A DNA stretch of 16,978 bases, from positions 1-16,978 of the forward strand of contig JAEORG010000114.1 in NCBI GenBank assembly GCA_016841005.1. The letters run 5' to 3'. Numbering within the stretch: the first letter of the stretch is position 1; every line of letters begins with the position of its first letter. Source of the DNA: Candidatus Thorarchaeota archaeon (lineage in GTDB: Archaea; Asgardarchaeota; Thorarchaeia; Thorarchaeales; Thorarchaeaceae). Both the position numbers and the translations under genes were made by a program. Under the pieces are notes generated by a model. The model was not told the origin of the DNA. It saw only the letters and a list, made by a program, of their open reading frames with translations, and did not search any database. Positions 1 to 6,678 of the stretch are shown one piece after another.

Positions 1-148
1 TCAGAATCATCCAGACAGAGAACACAGTAGAGTCTAGCACATCCCAGGCTATTCCCGATATGCCCATGTAAATGAAAAATCCTAGAGCGAGGATGAATAG
101 TGTTGCAGCTAACCAGTTTAGCCATCTATATTCCTGCTCTGAGGACAA
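1..148 (-). CDS. Membrane protein, N-terminal fragment (cut by window edge)
   Basis: An open frame of 49 codons runs off the left edge. It begins at a TTG codon (148-146) with GGAG about 10 nt upstream, and an in-frame TGA lies two codons before the TTG, so the start cannot be much further upstream. The encoded N-terminus (LSSEQEYRWLNWLAATL...) is a short polar head followed by a hydrophobic helix (about residues 13-32) and the start of a second hydrophobic stretch. This looks like a small or polytopic membrane protein of unknown function. The rest of the gene is outside the window, so no family can be assigned. Confidence 0.5.
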   Translation of the reverse strand, partial: MSSEQEYRWLNWLAATLFILALGFFIYMGISGIAWDVLDSTVFSVWMIL

Positions 149-376
149 TAATCAACACTCCAGGAGTTCTTCTATTAGACGATAGGTTCAATTGATAATA
201 ATTCGACTCAATAAAGCTTACTTGAACGGATTATAGTCAAAAATCTGGTTCATAGATATCTCATATTGTTTGTAAATCAAGAGGTTCTTTGAGATGGTAT
301 TGTTTCGTTTTCTTCTCCTTCGCTTCTCATAGAAACCTACTACACATAGAAGCGCAAGCAGTGATTCTCAACATAT

Positions 377-409
377 CATATGCTGCATATGCTCAGATTC
401 TATATGCAT
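377..409. repeat. Short direct repeats CATATGCT upstream of the small membrane protein
   Basis: CATATGCT occurs at 377-384 and again at 386-393, one base apart. A related TATATGCAT follows at 401-409. The central GCATATGC (385-392) is palindromic. The cluster lies 50-80 bases before the start at 458, where a promoter or operator would be expected. It could equally be chance in AT-rich DNA. Confidence 0.35.
401..406 (+). promoter_or_regulatory. Possible TATA box for the 63-residue protein
   Basis: TATATG is centred about 54 nt upstream of the GTG start at 458. This would place transcription initiation near 430 and leave room for the GAGGTG ribosome site at 445-450. It is a weak assignment because the region contains several similar AT-rich words. 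Confidence 0.3.
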
Positions 410-457
410 TGAAACGAATTGCTATACAAGTGAGGTTTAGATAAGAGGTGAAAGAGA

Positions 458-649
458 GTGGGTGAATTGTTTTCGATTGTGATCTTTGTGGCTTTCATGA
501 TGCTGCTTCTTGTTCTCGCATATGGAACTGGAGCACTTGACGAGTTATTCTATCATCCATGGAGAGGTTCGGGGACAGAGAGACCTCAGTCTCTAGATAG
601 ATATCAGGGTGTTAAGACACAGCAGCATGGCACCCACAATTTGGACTAG
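458..649 (+). CDS. Small single-helix membrane protein, 63 residues
   Basis: The frame starts at GTG with a good ribosome site (GAGGTG, 445-450, 7 nt spacing). Residues 4-26 form one strongly hydrophobic helix (IVIFVAFMMLLLVLAYG). The remaining 37 residues are polar and rich in Gly, Arg, Gln and His. I do not recognise a family. The gene is isolated: its upstream neighbour is divergent and its downstream neighbour is convergent, with a strong inverted repeat at 670-713 just beyond the stop. The ribosome site plus a clean helix/soluble-tail layout argue for a real gene, but a chance open frame cannot be excluded at this length. Confidence 0.55.
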   Translation: MGELFSIVIFVAFMMLLLVLAYGTGALDELFYHPWRGSGTERPQSLDRYQGVKTQQHGTHNLD

Positions 650-669
650 GTTGTGCTAGGAGAGGGGGC

Positions 670-713
670 AGGGGAAGGAAATACTAGCCCGCCACCACCG
701 CATTCCTTCCCCT
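670..713. terminator. Perfect 11-bp inverted repeat between convergent genes
   Basis: AGGGGAAGGAA (670-680) is matched by TTCCTTCCCCT (703-713), giving an 11-bp perfect stem with a 22-nt loop. It spans the last codons and stop of the minus-strand surface protein and lies 21 bases after the stop of the plus-strand 63-residue gene. The position between convergent 3' ends suggests a bidirectional terminator or mRNA-stabilising hairpin. There is no adjoining T-run, so it is not a textbook intrinsic terminator. Confidence 0.45.
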
Positions 714-1409
714 ATATCTCCGGAATATTTCAATTACAATGATTACTTCTGCAATAATTGCTATTGCTGAGATGGTGAACGTAGGAAAGAACCACACGGT
801 AGCAGTTCGACTTATCTTAGTAGTCGTGGTTTGAGAAACTACAAAATCATTTCTAATACCAAACTCAACATAAGAATAGGAAGTGAATGAGTTTAATGCA
901 CCATCTACTTTCGAGAATTGGTATGTTGCATTTTGAACATTACTAACTCCAGAAGATAGATCAAAATGCAGTGACCACGCAGAGAGGTCTTCAAAAAATT
1001 CTGTAACAAATGAAGTATTATCAGGTATAATTACATTCTCAGTGAGATATTTGTAATGTGTCCAATTCCCTATAGGAAAAATGAGTATGGAAAAAATAGA
1101 TCCAATGACTGGATCTGTGAACCCAATTTCAGTACCATTCGCATATGTAATATTAGTCTGAGCTGCAGGGGGAAAGCTCTCATGTGATTGGTATTCTGAG
1201 AGATCTTCGAGATATTCAACTGTTACAATGACATCTTCTGCATATGTGTCGATAACATTGTCGGTTCTATTCGTAGTTATTTCAATGGCATAAGGAATCG
1301 CGTCACCAACAGAAACACCCCAACTGAAGCCATATGTATCCTGTGCCGATACAAATACTGGACTCCATAAAATTGCTAGCGCAATAAGAGTGAATATGCG
1401 CTTATTCAT
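684..1409 (-). CDS. Secreted, membrane-anchored surface protein (tandem paralog 1)
   Basis: A 241-residue protein with a clear signal peptide (MNKRIFTLIALAILWSPVFVSAQ with cleavage near residue 22). Its ectodomain opens with YGFSWGVSVGD and carries several N-glycosylation sequons (NRT, NIT, NGT, NWT, NTS, NAT). A C-terminal helix (about 205-228) ends in the basic tail FRRYRGRN. The open frame extends upstream to 1460, but that start lies upstream of the likely TATA box (1450-1457); the ATG at 1409 has GGTGG 6-8 nt before it and begins exactly at the signal peptide (an adjacent ATG at 1412 is the alternative). It is clearly homologous to the next gene (684-1409 vs 1555-2277): both share SWGVSVGD, VE-x-L-x-DLS, TYANGT-x-IGF, GNW and FSK-x-DGA. 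Function is unknown; the topology is extracytoplasmic with a small cytoplasmic tail. Confidence 0.8.
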   Translation of the reverse strand: MNKRIFTLIALAILWSPVFVSAQDTYGFSWGVSVGDAIPYAIEITTNRTDNVIDTYAEDVIVTVEYLEDLSEYQSHESFPPAAQTNITYANGTEIGFTDPVIGSIFSILIFPIGNWTHYKYLTENVIIPDNTSFVTEFFEDLSAWSLHFDLSSGVSNVQNATYQFSKVDGALNSFTSYSYVEFGIRNDFVVSQTTTTKISRTATVWFFPTFTISAIAIIAEVIIVIEIFRRYRGRNAVVAG

Positions 1410-1440
1410 CATTTCCCACCACAATACAATATTATTCAAT

Positions 1441-1457
1441 GCAAGACAAATTAAATT
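1441..1457 (-). promoter_or_regulatory. Promoter of surface paralog 1 (TATA plus conserved 9-mer)
   Basis: On the minus strand a TATA-like AATTTAAT (1457-1450) is followed directly by TTGTCTTGC (1449-1441). The box centre is about 44 nt before the ATG at 1409, so the leader would be about 17 nt. The same 9-mer next to a TATA-like word occurs at the same spacing before the tandem paralog. Confidence 0.5.
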
Positions 1458-1554
1458 CATGCATTGCTGTAAGACTAGAGTATCCGTGTAGTTTCCAGTA
1501 AATCTTCATTGTTGAGATTGTTCGCTCCTACAATCTTTACTATCAAACATAATT

Positions 1555-2277
1555 TCATTCACCAACAACATTTCTTCTCCTATACCTTCGTACAATCTCA
1601 ATTACAACAATGACCTCTAGAATGATAGCTGCTGAGGATATGAGGATAGGAATAGTAATAGCAGGGTTAAGACGAGTGAACTGATAGGTTCTAATGGAAA
1701 TGGTTGTGCCATTCCTAGAAGATTGAGTTAATTCATGTAAATTAGCAGTGGTAATTGCTCCATCGCTTTTTGAAAAGTGAAAGGTATTGCTAATCACATC
1801 CATCGTATCAAAATATTCAAAGGAGAGGGACCAAGAATTTGAATCTTCTTCAAACTTGTGAGCATAAGAGACAGATGGCAGAGGATTTGAAGGTTCCCAA
1901 TTTTCAGCTACATACTGGTAGAGACTCCAATTCCCTACTGGATAAATAAAGAAAAGATGATCTATCAACGACCATTGATCAAAGAAACCGATACCAGTTC
2001 CATTTGCATAGGTAACGTTAACAATTGCACGGGGGGGATATACTTCAGGATTCAGATAGGAACTGAGGTCATCCAATTCTTCAACAGTAACTAGAAGGAC
2101 TGTAGTAAGCGAGATATTTTCTGCACTGAAGCTTATACGAGTGAAATCAATTCGATATTGAAATTCATCACCAACAGAAACACCCCAGCTAAGGCCATAC
2201 TGATTCTGGGCAGAACAAAGCGTAGGAGTTATGGCAAATAACAGAATTAGAAAAAGAACTCCAATACTTCTATTCAT
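1555..2277 (-). CDS. Secreted, membrane-anchored surface protein (tandem paralog 2)
   Basis: A 240-residue paralog of the protein at 684-1409. It has a signal peptide (MNRSIGVLFLILLFAITPTLCSAQ), an ectodomain starting YGLSWGVSVGD with several sequons (NIS, NVT, NGT, NWS), and a C-terminal helix (about residues 208-230) followed by the basic tail VRRYRRRN. The reading frame is open to 2310. I chose the ATG at 2277 because it coincides with the signal peptide, has GGTAGGTG just upstream, and the TATA-like element at 2316-2322 would place transcription initiation downstream of the longer start. The two genes are separated by about 145 bases carrying the second promoter, so they are probably independent transcripts from a tandem duplication. 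No enzymatic motif is visible; a role in the cell envelope is inferred from topology only. Confidence 0.8.
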   Translation of the reverse strand: MNRSIGVLFLILLFAITPTLCSAQNQYGLSWGVSVGDEFQYRIDFTRISFSAENISLTTVLLVTVEELDDLSSYLNPEVYPPRAIVNVTYANGTGIGFFDQWSLIDHLFFIYPVGNWSLYQYVAENWEPSNPLPSVSYAHKFEEDSNSWSLSFEYFDTMDVISNTFHFSKSDGAITTANLHELTQSSRNGTTISIRTYQFTRLNPAITIPILISSAAIILEVIVVIEIVRRYRRRNVVGE

Positions 2278-2306
2278 TACACCTACCACATTGCTCTTTC
2301 TTACAC

Positions 2307-2322
2307 GCAAGACAAGTAAAAG
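2307..2322 (-). promoter_or_regulatory. Promoter of surface paralog 2 (TATA plus conserved 9-mer)
   Basis: On the minus strand CTTTTAC (2322-2316) is followed directly by TTGTCTTGC (2315-2307). The box centre is about 42 nt before the ATG at 2277. The arrangement matches the promoter of paralog 1, which supports both promoter calls. Confidence 0.5.
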
Positions 2323-2383
2323 CCCTTACTAAGCAAGCAGGGAGTTCAGAAATTTAGAACTACAAATACTGAGAATTTGGTTA

Positions 2384-3328
2384 TTATTCTGTGGCAGGCA
2401 CGTCTTCAGCTTGCGGCCTCTCGATTCCTAAAACTTCCCAATTAGGTTGGCTCTTTCTCTGCATGTACTGTAGATGGGTCGCCAAACCAAATTCATCAGG
2501 ATCATGACCGAAAGATAATGCAAGAAGTTCAACAACATGCATTATATCAAAGTGATACTCTTTCTCGAAGTTCTTCTCGATTTCAACCTGACCAAGATCA
2601 AGTTGAAGCTCGCAGAATGGACATGGAGTCACTATGATATCCGCACCACCTGCAGCAAGCAGACTGTCGAACTTCTGCCTTGTGAAGTCCAGCGCAGTCT
2701 TTACATCTGCTGTCCTGACTGCTCCACCAGCTCCACAGCAGATGAGCTCATCCTTGTATGGAACATAAGTTGCACCAGAGGTCTCGCAGACCTCTCTAAA
2801 GATGTGTGGACGTTCAGAGTCGTCTTTCTTCTTGATTAATTTAGGCCGCATCCAATGACAGCCTGGATGTAATGCCATCCTAACATCGTCGAGTGGTCTT
2901 GTCACATGTTTACGTATATTATCTAGGCCTGCTTGTCGATAGAGGGCATCAACATAATGAGTGACCTCAATCGTACCTTTAAACTCACGATCAATTGCTG
3001 ATAGGTTCTCATTTACAGCTGCGCGAAGCTCCTCGTCATGTTTAAGCTCGTGATTTGCGTCCCAGAGACTAGCAAAGCATCCATTGCAACCCGTTGTGAT
3101 GTCAAGACCAGCTGCCTCAGCAATTGTCAAATTACGTGCTGCAATAGTAGCCCATGTCACTCTATCAAAAGAACCAAAGACTCCCGGAGCGGGACAACAA
3201 GAAGCCTTCTCCATATCTCGAAGTTCCATGCCAAGATCCTCAAAGACCAGATTAGCTGCCTTCTCAATGCTTGGATATCTGTGTGGTATGATGCATCCGA
3301 GGAAGTGGTAGTAGGTTTTCTTCGCCAT
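2384..3328 (-). CDS. hdrB: HdrB-type CCG-domain iron-sulfur subunit (copy 1)
   Basis: A 314-residue member of the heterodisulfide reductase subunit B family. Two complete CCG (CX31-39CCX35-36CXXC) motifs are present: C12, C44-C45, C81, C84, and C156, C196-C197, C235, C238 (from the chosen start). In methanogen HdrB these ligate the non-cubane [4Fe-4S] clusters at the disulfide-reducing site. The longest frame starts at a GTG (3337), but that codon forms part of the ribosome site GGAGTGAT, which precedes the ATG at 3328 by 4 nt, so the ATG is preferred. The upstream hdrC-like gene ends at 3334, leaving 5 nt, and its TGA sits inside this ribosome site; the pair is a tight operon. Compared with copy 2 it has a longer C-terminal tail after the last helix. 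No hdrA lies in the window, so the flavin partner and the physiological substrate are unknown. Confidence 0.9.
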   Translation of the reverse strand: MAKKTYYHFLGCIIPHRYPSIEKAANLVFEDLGMELRDMEKASCCPAPGVFGSFDRVTWATIAARNLTIAEAAGLDITTGCNGCFASLWDANHELKHDEELRAAVNENLSAIDREFKGTIEVTHYVDALYRQAGLDNIRKHVTRPLDDVRMALHPGCHWMRPKLIKKKDDSERPHIFREVCETSGATYVPYKDELICCGAGGAVRTADVKTALDFTRQKFDSLLAAGGADIIVTPCPFCELQLDLGQVEIEKNFEKEYHFDIMHVVELLALSFGHDPDEFGLATHLQYMQRKSQPNWEVLGIERPQAEDVPATE

Positions 3329-3333
3329 TAATA

Positions 3334-3897
3334 TCACTCCTTCTTCTCCTCTTCTTTCTCTTCGACAAGTTTGTCAAATCCGATCTTCTTGGCTATCTTC
3401 ACAATCTCTTCAATAGCATCAGGATTACTACTAGCATTAGGTGGTCTTTGCGTTAGACCGACCTTCTGACGCAGCTTCTCCCAAGTTTCCCCACCTAATG
3501 GAACCGCATGACCGGTCTTCAATACATTCAATGCAACCTTCTGGTGAGGTTCAAGCATATAACCAGAGTGAACTGCAATAATTCTGATAGCCTTTATGAC
3601 ATCAGTGGGTCTAACATCCTGAGGACATCTGTCAGTGCATGTGTAACAAGTCGTGCAAAACCAGAGTTCAGGTGATGATATACACTGCTCCTTAAGACCA
3701 AGTAGGGCCTTGCGAATAATCCCGCGTACAAGGTAGTTTGTTCGAGCTCCAGCAGGACAACTACCACTGCAGGTTCCGCACTGATAGCAGCTCTGAATGT
3801 TTGGGCCACCAATTTTCTTAATCATGTCGACGAAGTCCTTGTCGACTTCATCAATATCGATTGGGCTTTTCTCTTCAGCACTGGTCAATTCTGCCAC
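3334..3897 (-). CDS. hdrC: HdrC-type ferredoxin-like subunit (copy 1)
   Basis: A 187-residue protein with two [4Fe-4S] motifs, CYQCGTCSGSCP (C37, C40, C43, C47) and CTTCYTCTDRCP (C81, C84, C87, C91). A helical C-terminal part follows, with a Lys/Glu-rich end. This is the HdrC layout: an electron wire between a flavin subunit and HdrB. Translation starts at GTG (3897). There is no ribosome site, but a TATA-like TTTAAG is centred about 33 nt upstream, consistent with a leaderless or nearly leaderless transcript. It is the first gene of a two-gene hdrC-hdrB operon and is divergent from the radical SAM gene. It is an evident paralog of the gene at 5231-5782. Confidence 0.9.
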   Translation of the reverse strand: MAELTSAEEKSPIDIDEVDKDFVDMIKKIGGPNIQSCYQCGTCSGSCPAGARTNYLVRGIIRKALLGLKEQCISSPELWFCTTCYTCTDRCPQDVRPTDVIKAIRIIAVHSGYMLEPHQKVALNVLKTGHAVPLGGETWEKLRQKVGLTQRPPNASSNPDAIEEIVKIAKKIGFDKLVEEKEEEKKE

Positions 3898-3927
3898 CGA
3901 TTAGTATTTGGAGGCAGGAATTTCAGA

Positions 3928-3938
3928 CTTAAATCCAT
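3928..3938 (-). promoter_or_regulatory. TATA box of hdrC-hdrB operon 1
   Basis: On the minus strand ATGGA (a possible BRE) precedes TTTAAG (3933-3928), about 33 nt before the GTG at 3897. The spacing predicts an mRNA beginning a few bases before the start codon, which agrees with the missing ribosome site. Confidence 0.5.
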
Positions 3939-4018
3939 TACCAATTGGCAACCATTTCAATTAACCATGTTAAGAAAGGTGGCTAACCTTTTCATTGAAT
4001 GATGCGTACAGTAGATTG

Positions 4019-5095
4019 ATGAAGTGCCCAAATCATTCAGATAGAATAGCCACTAAGACACTTGGTTACTGCGGGGAATGTGTGACCTTCGATGAGAAGT
4101 TGTTAACGCGTTCCTTGGATGCCCATTATAGCCTGCGTAAGAACAGTGGATTAGTGGAATCAATTCCCAATGATGGGAATCTCACATGCCAGGACTGTGG
4201 AAATCATTGCAAGCTAAAAGAGGGGGAGATAGGATTCTGCCATAATAGAACTGCAACAAAGAAAGAAGTCACCAGACGTTATGGCAAAGCTGTTCCTGTA
4301 TCATGGTATTTTGACCCGCTACCAACTAACTGCGTTGCAGATTGGGTGTGTCCGGTAACAAAGTCGCACAACATTGATCTGGGACCGAATCGATTGAAGA
4401 ATCTGGCTGTGTTCTACGGTTCATGTAATTCTGACTGCATATTCTGTCAAAATTCTAGTTATCAAGATATGATGAGATTAGGTTCCTCCTTGATGACACC
4501 TAAAGAATTAGCTAATGCAGCAGATGATAAGACTGCTTGTGTCTGTTATTTTGGGGGAGACCCTGCATGCAATCCAATCCATTCTCTTAAAACATCAGAG
4601 ATACTCTATACCAAACATCAGACAAGGGTATGCTATGAAACGAACGGAAATATATCAGGAAAATGGCTTGATAAAATAGCAGGGATAGTGAGAGAGAGTG
4701 GGGGTACTATGAAATTTGACCTTAAAGCGATCTCTCCAAATCTATATCGAACTCTTACAGGAATCAAGAACAATACTGTCTTGAAGAATTTTAAGAAACT
4801 TGCTTCTTTGGGGAAAGACAGAGTCGGAGAATTCTTAGTTTCAAGCATACTACTTATTCCGGGATATATTGGACGTAAGGAAATTGAACTTCTCTGCAGC
4901 TTTATTTCAATATGCGATCCTACAATCCCTACTGCATTATTGGGATTCTATCCGCATCATCACATGAAAGATCTTCCAAGAACTAGCAGACAGCATGCAT
5001 ATGCAGCGCGTGAGATTGCAATAGACTGCGGTCTTGAGAATGTGAGAATTGGAAACGAGGGCCTGTTGTCAGTTGATTCATATATCTTTGAGTAG
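4019..5095 (+). CDS. Radical SAM protein, PflA/AmmeMemoRadiSam-type
   Basis: A 358-residue radical SAM enzyme. The CX3CX2C motif CNSDCIFC (C136, C140, C143 from the ATG) lies after FYGS and binds the [4Fe-4S] cluster that cleaves S-adenosylmethionine. Further family signs are FGGDP (in place of GGEP), ETNG, FDLKA and YRTLTG, typical of the COG1180 pyruvate formate-lyase-activase-like group. A Cys-rich N-terminus (C3, C18, C21, then C57, C60, C64, C74) may bind zinc or another cluster. The ATG at 4019 gives a natural N-terminus (MKCPNHSDR). An in-frame TTG at 3995 with AAGGTG 13 nt upstream is the alternative. The gene stands between two hdrC-hdrB pairs, divergent from one and co-directional with the other, so a role in activating or modifying a partner of these complexes is possible but unproven. 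The substrate is unknown. Confidence 0.85.
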   Translation: MKCPNHSDRIATKTLGYCGECVTFDEKLLTRSLDAHYSLRKNSGLVESIPNDGNLTCQDCGNHCKLKEGEIGFCHNRTATKKEVTRRYGKAVPVSWYFDPLPTNCVADWVCPVTKSHNIDLGPNRLKNLAVFYGSCNSDCIFCQNSSYQDMMRLGSSLMTPKELANAADDKTACVCYFGGDPACNPIHSLKTSEILYTKHQTRVCYETNGNISGKWLDKIAGIVRESGGTMKFDLKAISPNLYRTLTGIKNNTVLKNFKKLASLGKDRVGEFLVSSILLIPGYIGRKEIELLCSFISICDPTIPTALLGFYPHHHMKDLPRTSRQHAYAAREIAIDCGLENVRIGNEGLLSVDSYIFE

Positions 5096-5172
5096 AATTT
5101 GAGAAGAATGATGACTCTATCCATAGCATGAAAAGGGATTACTTCACATTGTACCTGTCGAAAGCACCATTC

Positions 5173-5180
5173 TTATATCA
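5173..5180 (+). promoter_or_regulatory. TATA box of hdrC-hdrB operon 2
   Basis: TTATATCA lies about 55 nt before the ATG at 5231 in the 135-base gap after the radical SAM gene. It predicts transcription initiation near 5203 and a leader of about 28 nt containing AGAGG (5217-5221). This implies the second hdr pair has its own promoter. Confidence 0.5.
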
Positions 5181-5230
5181 CGGTCATTTTCGCCGAGCGA
5201 TAGAAAAGAAGGCTGCTAGAGGCCTCAAAA

Positions 5231-5782
5231 ATGAACGGAAGCATAGAACGGGACCACATTGATACTGATAAGATGGATCCAGAATTTGTGGATGCGATAG
5301 TTGAAGCAGGAGCTGATAGAATTCGAACGTGTATCCAATGTGGGACATGTTCAAGTGTCTGTCCAAGTGGACGTCGTACTGCTTTTAGAACTCGTGAGTT
5401 GATGAGGAAGGCAGTCCTTGGTCTTAAGGAAGAAGTCCTTTCAAGCCCAGATCTCTGGTTGTGTTCAACCTGCTACACGTGTTTGGAGCGTTGTCCAAGA
5501 CAGATAGAAACCACAGATGCTATCATCATGATGAGAAATATGGCTGTAGAGGAAGGCTACATGCTACCTCAACACAAGAACACCTCTCAACTACTACTTA
5601 GAACCGGCCATGCTGTACCAATCGATGAAAAGAACAAGGCGAAACGAAAGAAGCTTGGACTCGATGAGGTACCTCCGACAGTCCATGCAGATGAAAAAGC
5701 ACTTGATGATGTCAAGAAGATAATGCGGAAAACAGGATTCAAGAAATTAATTGAAGGTCAAGAGGCGGAGAGTGAAGCATGA
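5231..5782 (+). CDS. hdrC: HdrC-type ferredoxin-like subunit (copy 2)
   Basis: A 183-residue HdrC paralog with two [4Fe-4S] motifs: CIQCGTCSSVCP (C34, C37, C40, C44) and CSTCYTCLERCP (C78, C81, C84, C88). The shared framework with copy 1 includes EFVDAI, RKAVLGLKE, SSP-x-LW-x-C, EGYML-x-x-HK and TGHAVP. Its C-terminus is helical and charged. The stop codon overlaps the start of the downstream hdrB (ATGA at 5779-5782), a strong sign of translational coupling and a 1:1 complex. Expected to pass electrons to its HdrB partner in the cytoplasm. The differences from copy 1 (for instance PSGRRT against PAGART after the first cluster) suggest the pairs have diverged to separate partners rather than being a recent duplication. 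Confidence 0.9.
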   Translation: MNGSIERDHIDTDKMDPEFVDAIVEAGADRIRTCIQCGTCSSVCPSGRRTAFRTRELMRKAVLGLKEEVLSSPDLWLCSTCYTCLERCPRQIETTDAIIMMRNMAVEEGYMLPQHKNTSQLLLRTGHAVPIDEKNKAKRKKLGLDEVPPTVHADEKALDDVKKIMRKTGFKKLIEGQEAESEA

Positions 5783-6678
5783 TGACTGAAGCACAGACTA
5801 TGAGTCTATTCCTTGGATGCGTCATGCCCAACCGCTTTCCGAATATTGAGAAGAGCTTGCGTGTAGTCATGCCAGAATTGGGAGTGAAATTAGAAGAACT
5901 CGATGGTGCGAGCTGCTGCCCAGCTCCAGGAGTAATTCGATCCTTCAGTGACCCGACGTGGTTAGCACTTGCATCTAGAAATCTAGCATTGGCTGAAAAG
6001 GCAGGGAATGACATCATAACTGGATGTAACGGATGTTATGGGACATTTAAGGAAGCAATCAATGCTGTGCACGAAAATCCAGAGCGTCTGAGAGAAGTCC
6101 AAAAAATCCTGAAAGATGTAGGACTCAAATACAACGCAACAACGGATGCTAAGCATATCATAGAGGTCATCTACGAGATTGGTCCTGAGAATATTAGAAA
6201 ATTGATTAAACGACCGCTAAAAGACATAAAAGTAGCTGTTCACTATGGATGCCATCTTGTCAAACCCAGCAGACTTCGACCTTGGGAACAAAATCAACGT
6301 CACACATTCTTGGATGAATTAGTTGAAGCCACAGGTGCTCAGAGTGTGAATTACCGAGACAAAGACATCTGCTGCGGTGCTGGTGGCGGAGTTAGAGCTA
6401 GTAATGTTCCATTGTCCGTAGATATAGCAAAGGATAAGCTAGACAGTGTCCAAGAGGTTGAAGCTGATTGCATTCTGAATGCGTGTTCATTCTGCCATCT
6501 TCAATATGAGTCTGCACAAGAACAACTCAATAAAGAAGCAGGGGAGAAGAAGTATCAAATTCCTGTGATATATTTCACACAATTGCTTGGGTTGGCATTG
6601 GGTTTAGAACCTGAAGAATTAGGACTTGGTATGCATATTATATCAACCAAGCCCCTACTTGATAAAATTCTAGGATAG
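5779..6678 (+). CDS. hdrB: HdrB-type CCG-domain iron-sulfur subunit (copy 2)
   Basis: A 299-residue HdrB-family protein with both CCG motifs intact: C14, C46-C47, C83, C86, and C158, C198-C199, C236, C239. The ASCCPAPGV and ICCGAGGGVR segments match copy 1 closely. GGAG (5767-5770) lies 8 nt before the ATG at 5779, favouring it over the adjacent ATG at 5782. The gene overlaps hdrC copy 2 by four bases. Its 3' end overlaps the convergent surface-protein gene by nine bases. The likely role is reduction or oxidation of a disulfide/thiol carrier, or electron confurcation with a distant HdrA. HdrB-like modules also occur in glycolate and succinate/fumarate-type oxidoreductases, so the substrate is not fixed by the sequence. 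Confidence 0.9.
   Translation: MMTEAQTMSLFLGCVMPNRFPNIEKSLRVVMPELGVKLEELDGASCCPAPGVIRSFSDPTWLALASRNLALAEKAGNDIITGCNGCYGTFKEAINAVHENPERLREVQKILKDVGLKYNATTDAKHIIEVIYEIGPENIRKLIKRPLKDIKVAVHYGCHLVKPSRLRPWEQNQRHTFLDELVEATGAQSVNYRDKDICCGAGGGVRASNVPLSVDIAKDKLDSVQEVEADCILNACSFCHLQYESAQEQLNKEAGEKKYQIPVIYFTQLLGLALGLEPEELGLGMHIISTKPLLDKILG

Larger units (their letters stand above)
149..457. other. Intergenic region between divergent genes
   Basis: A 309-base AT-rich stretch separates the divergent starts at 148 (minus) and 458 (plus). I see no convincing reading frame or RNA gene in it. It holds a pyrimidine-rich run near 303-330, the ATATG-type short repeats at 377-409 and the presumed promoters of both neighbours. 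Confidence 0.5.

Noticed and set aside
2537..3331. Open frames on the plus strand within the hdrB copy 1 region
   Set aside because: They lie antisense to a gene with complete CCG motifs, show no family motif and have an odd composition.
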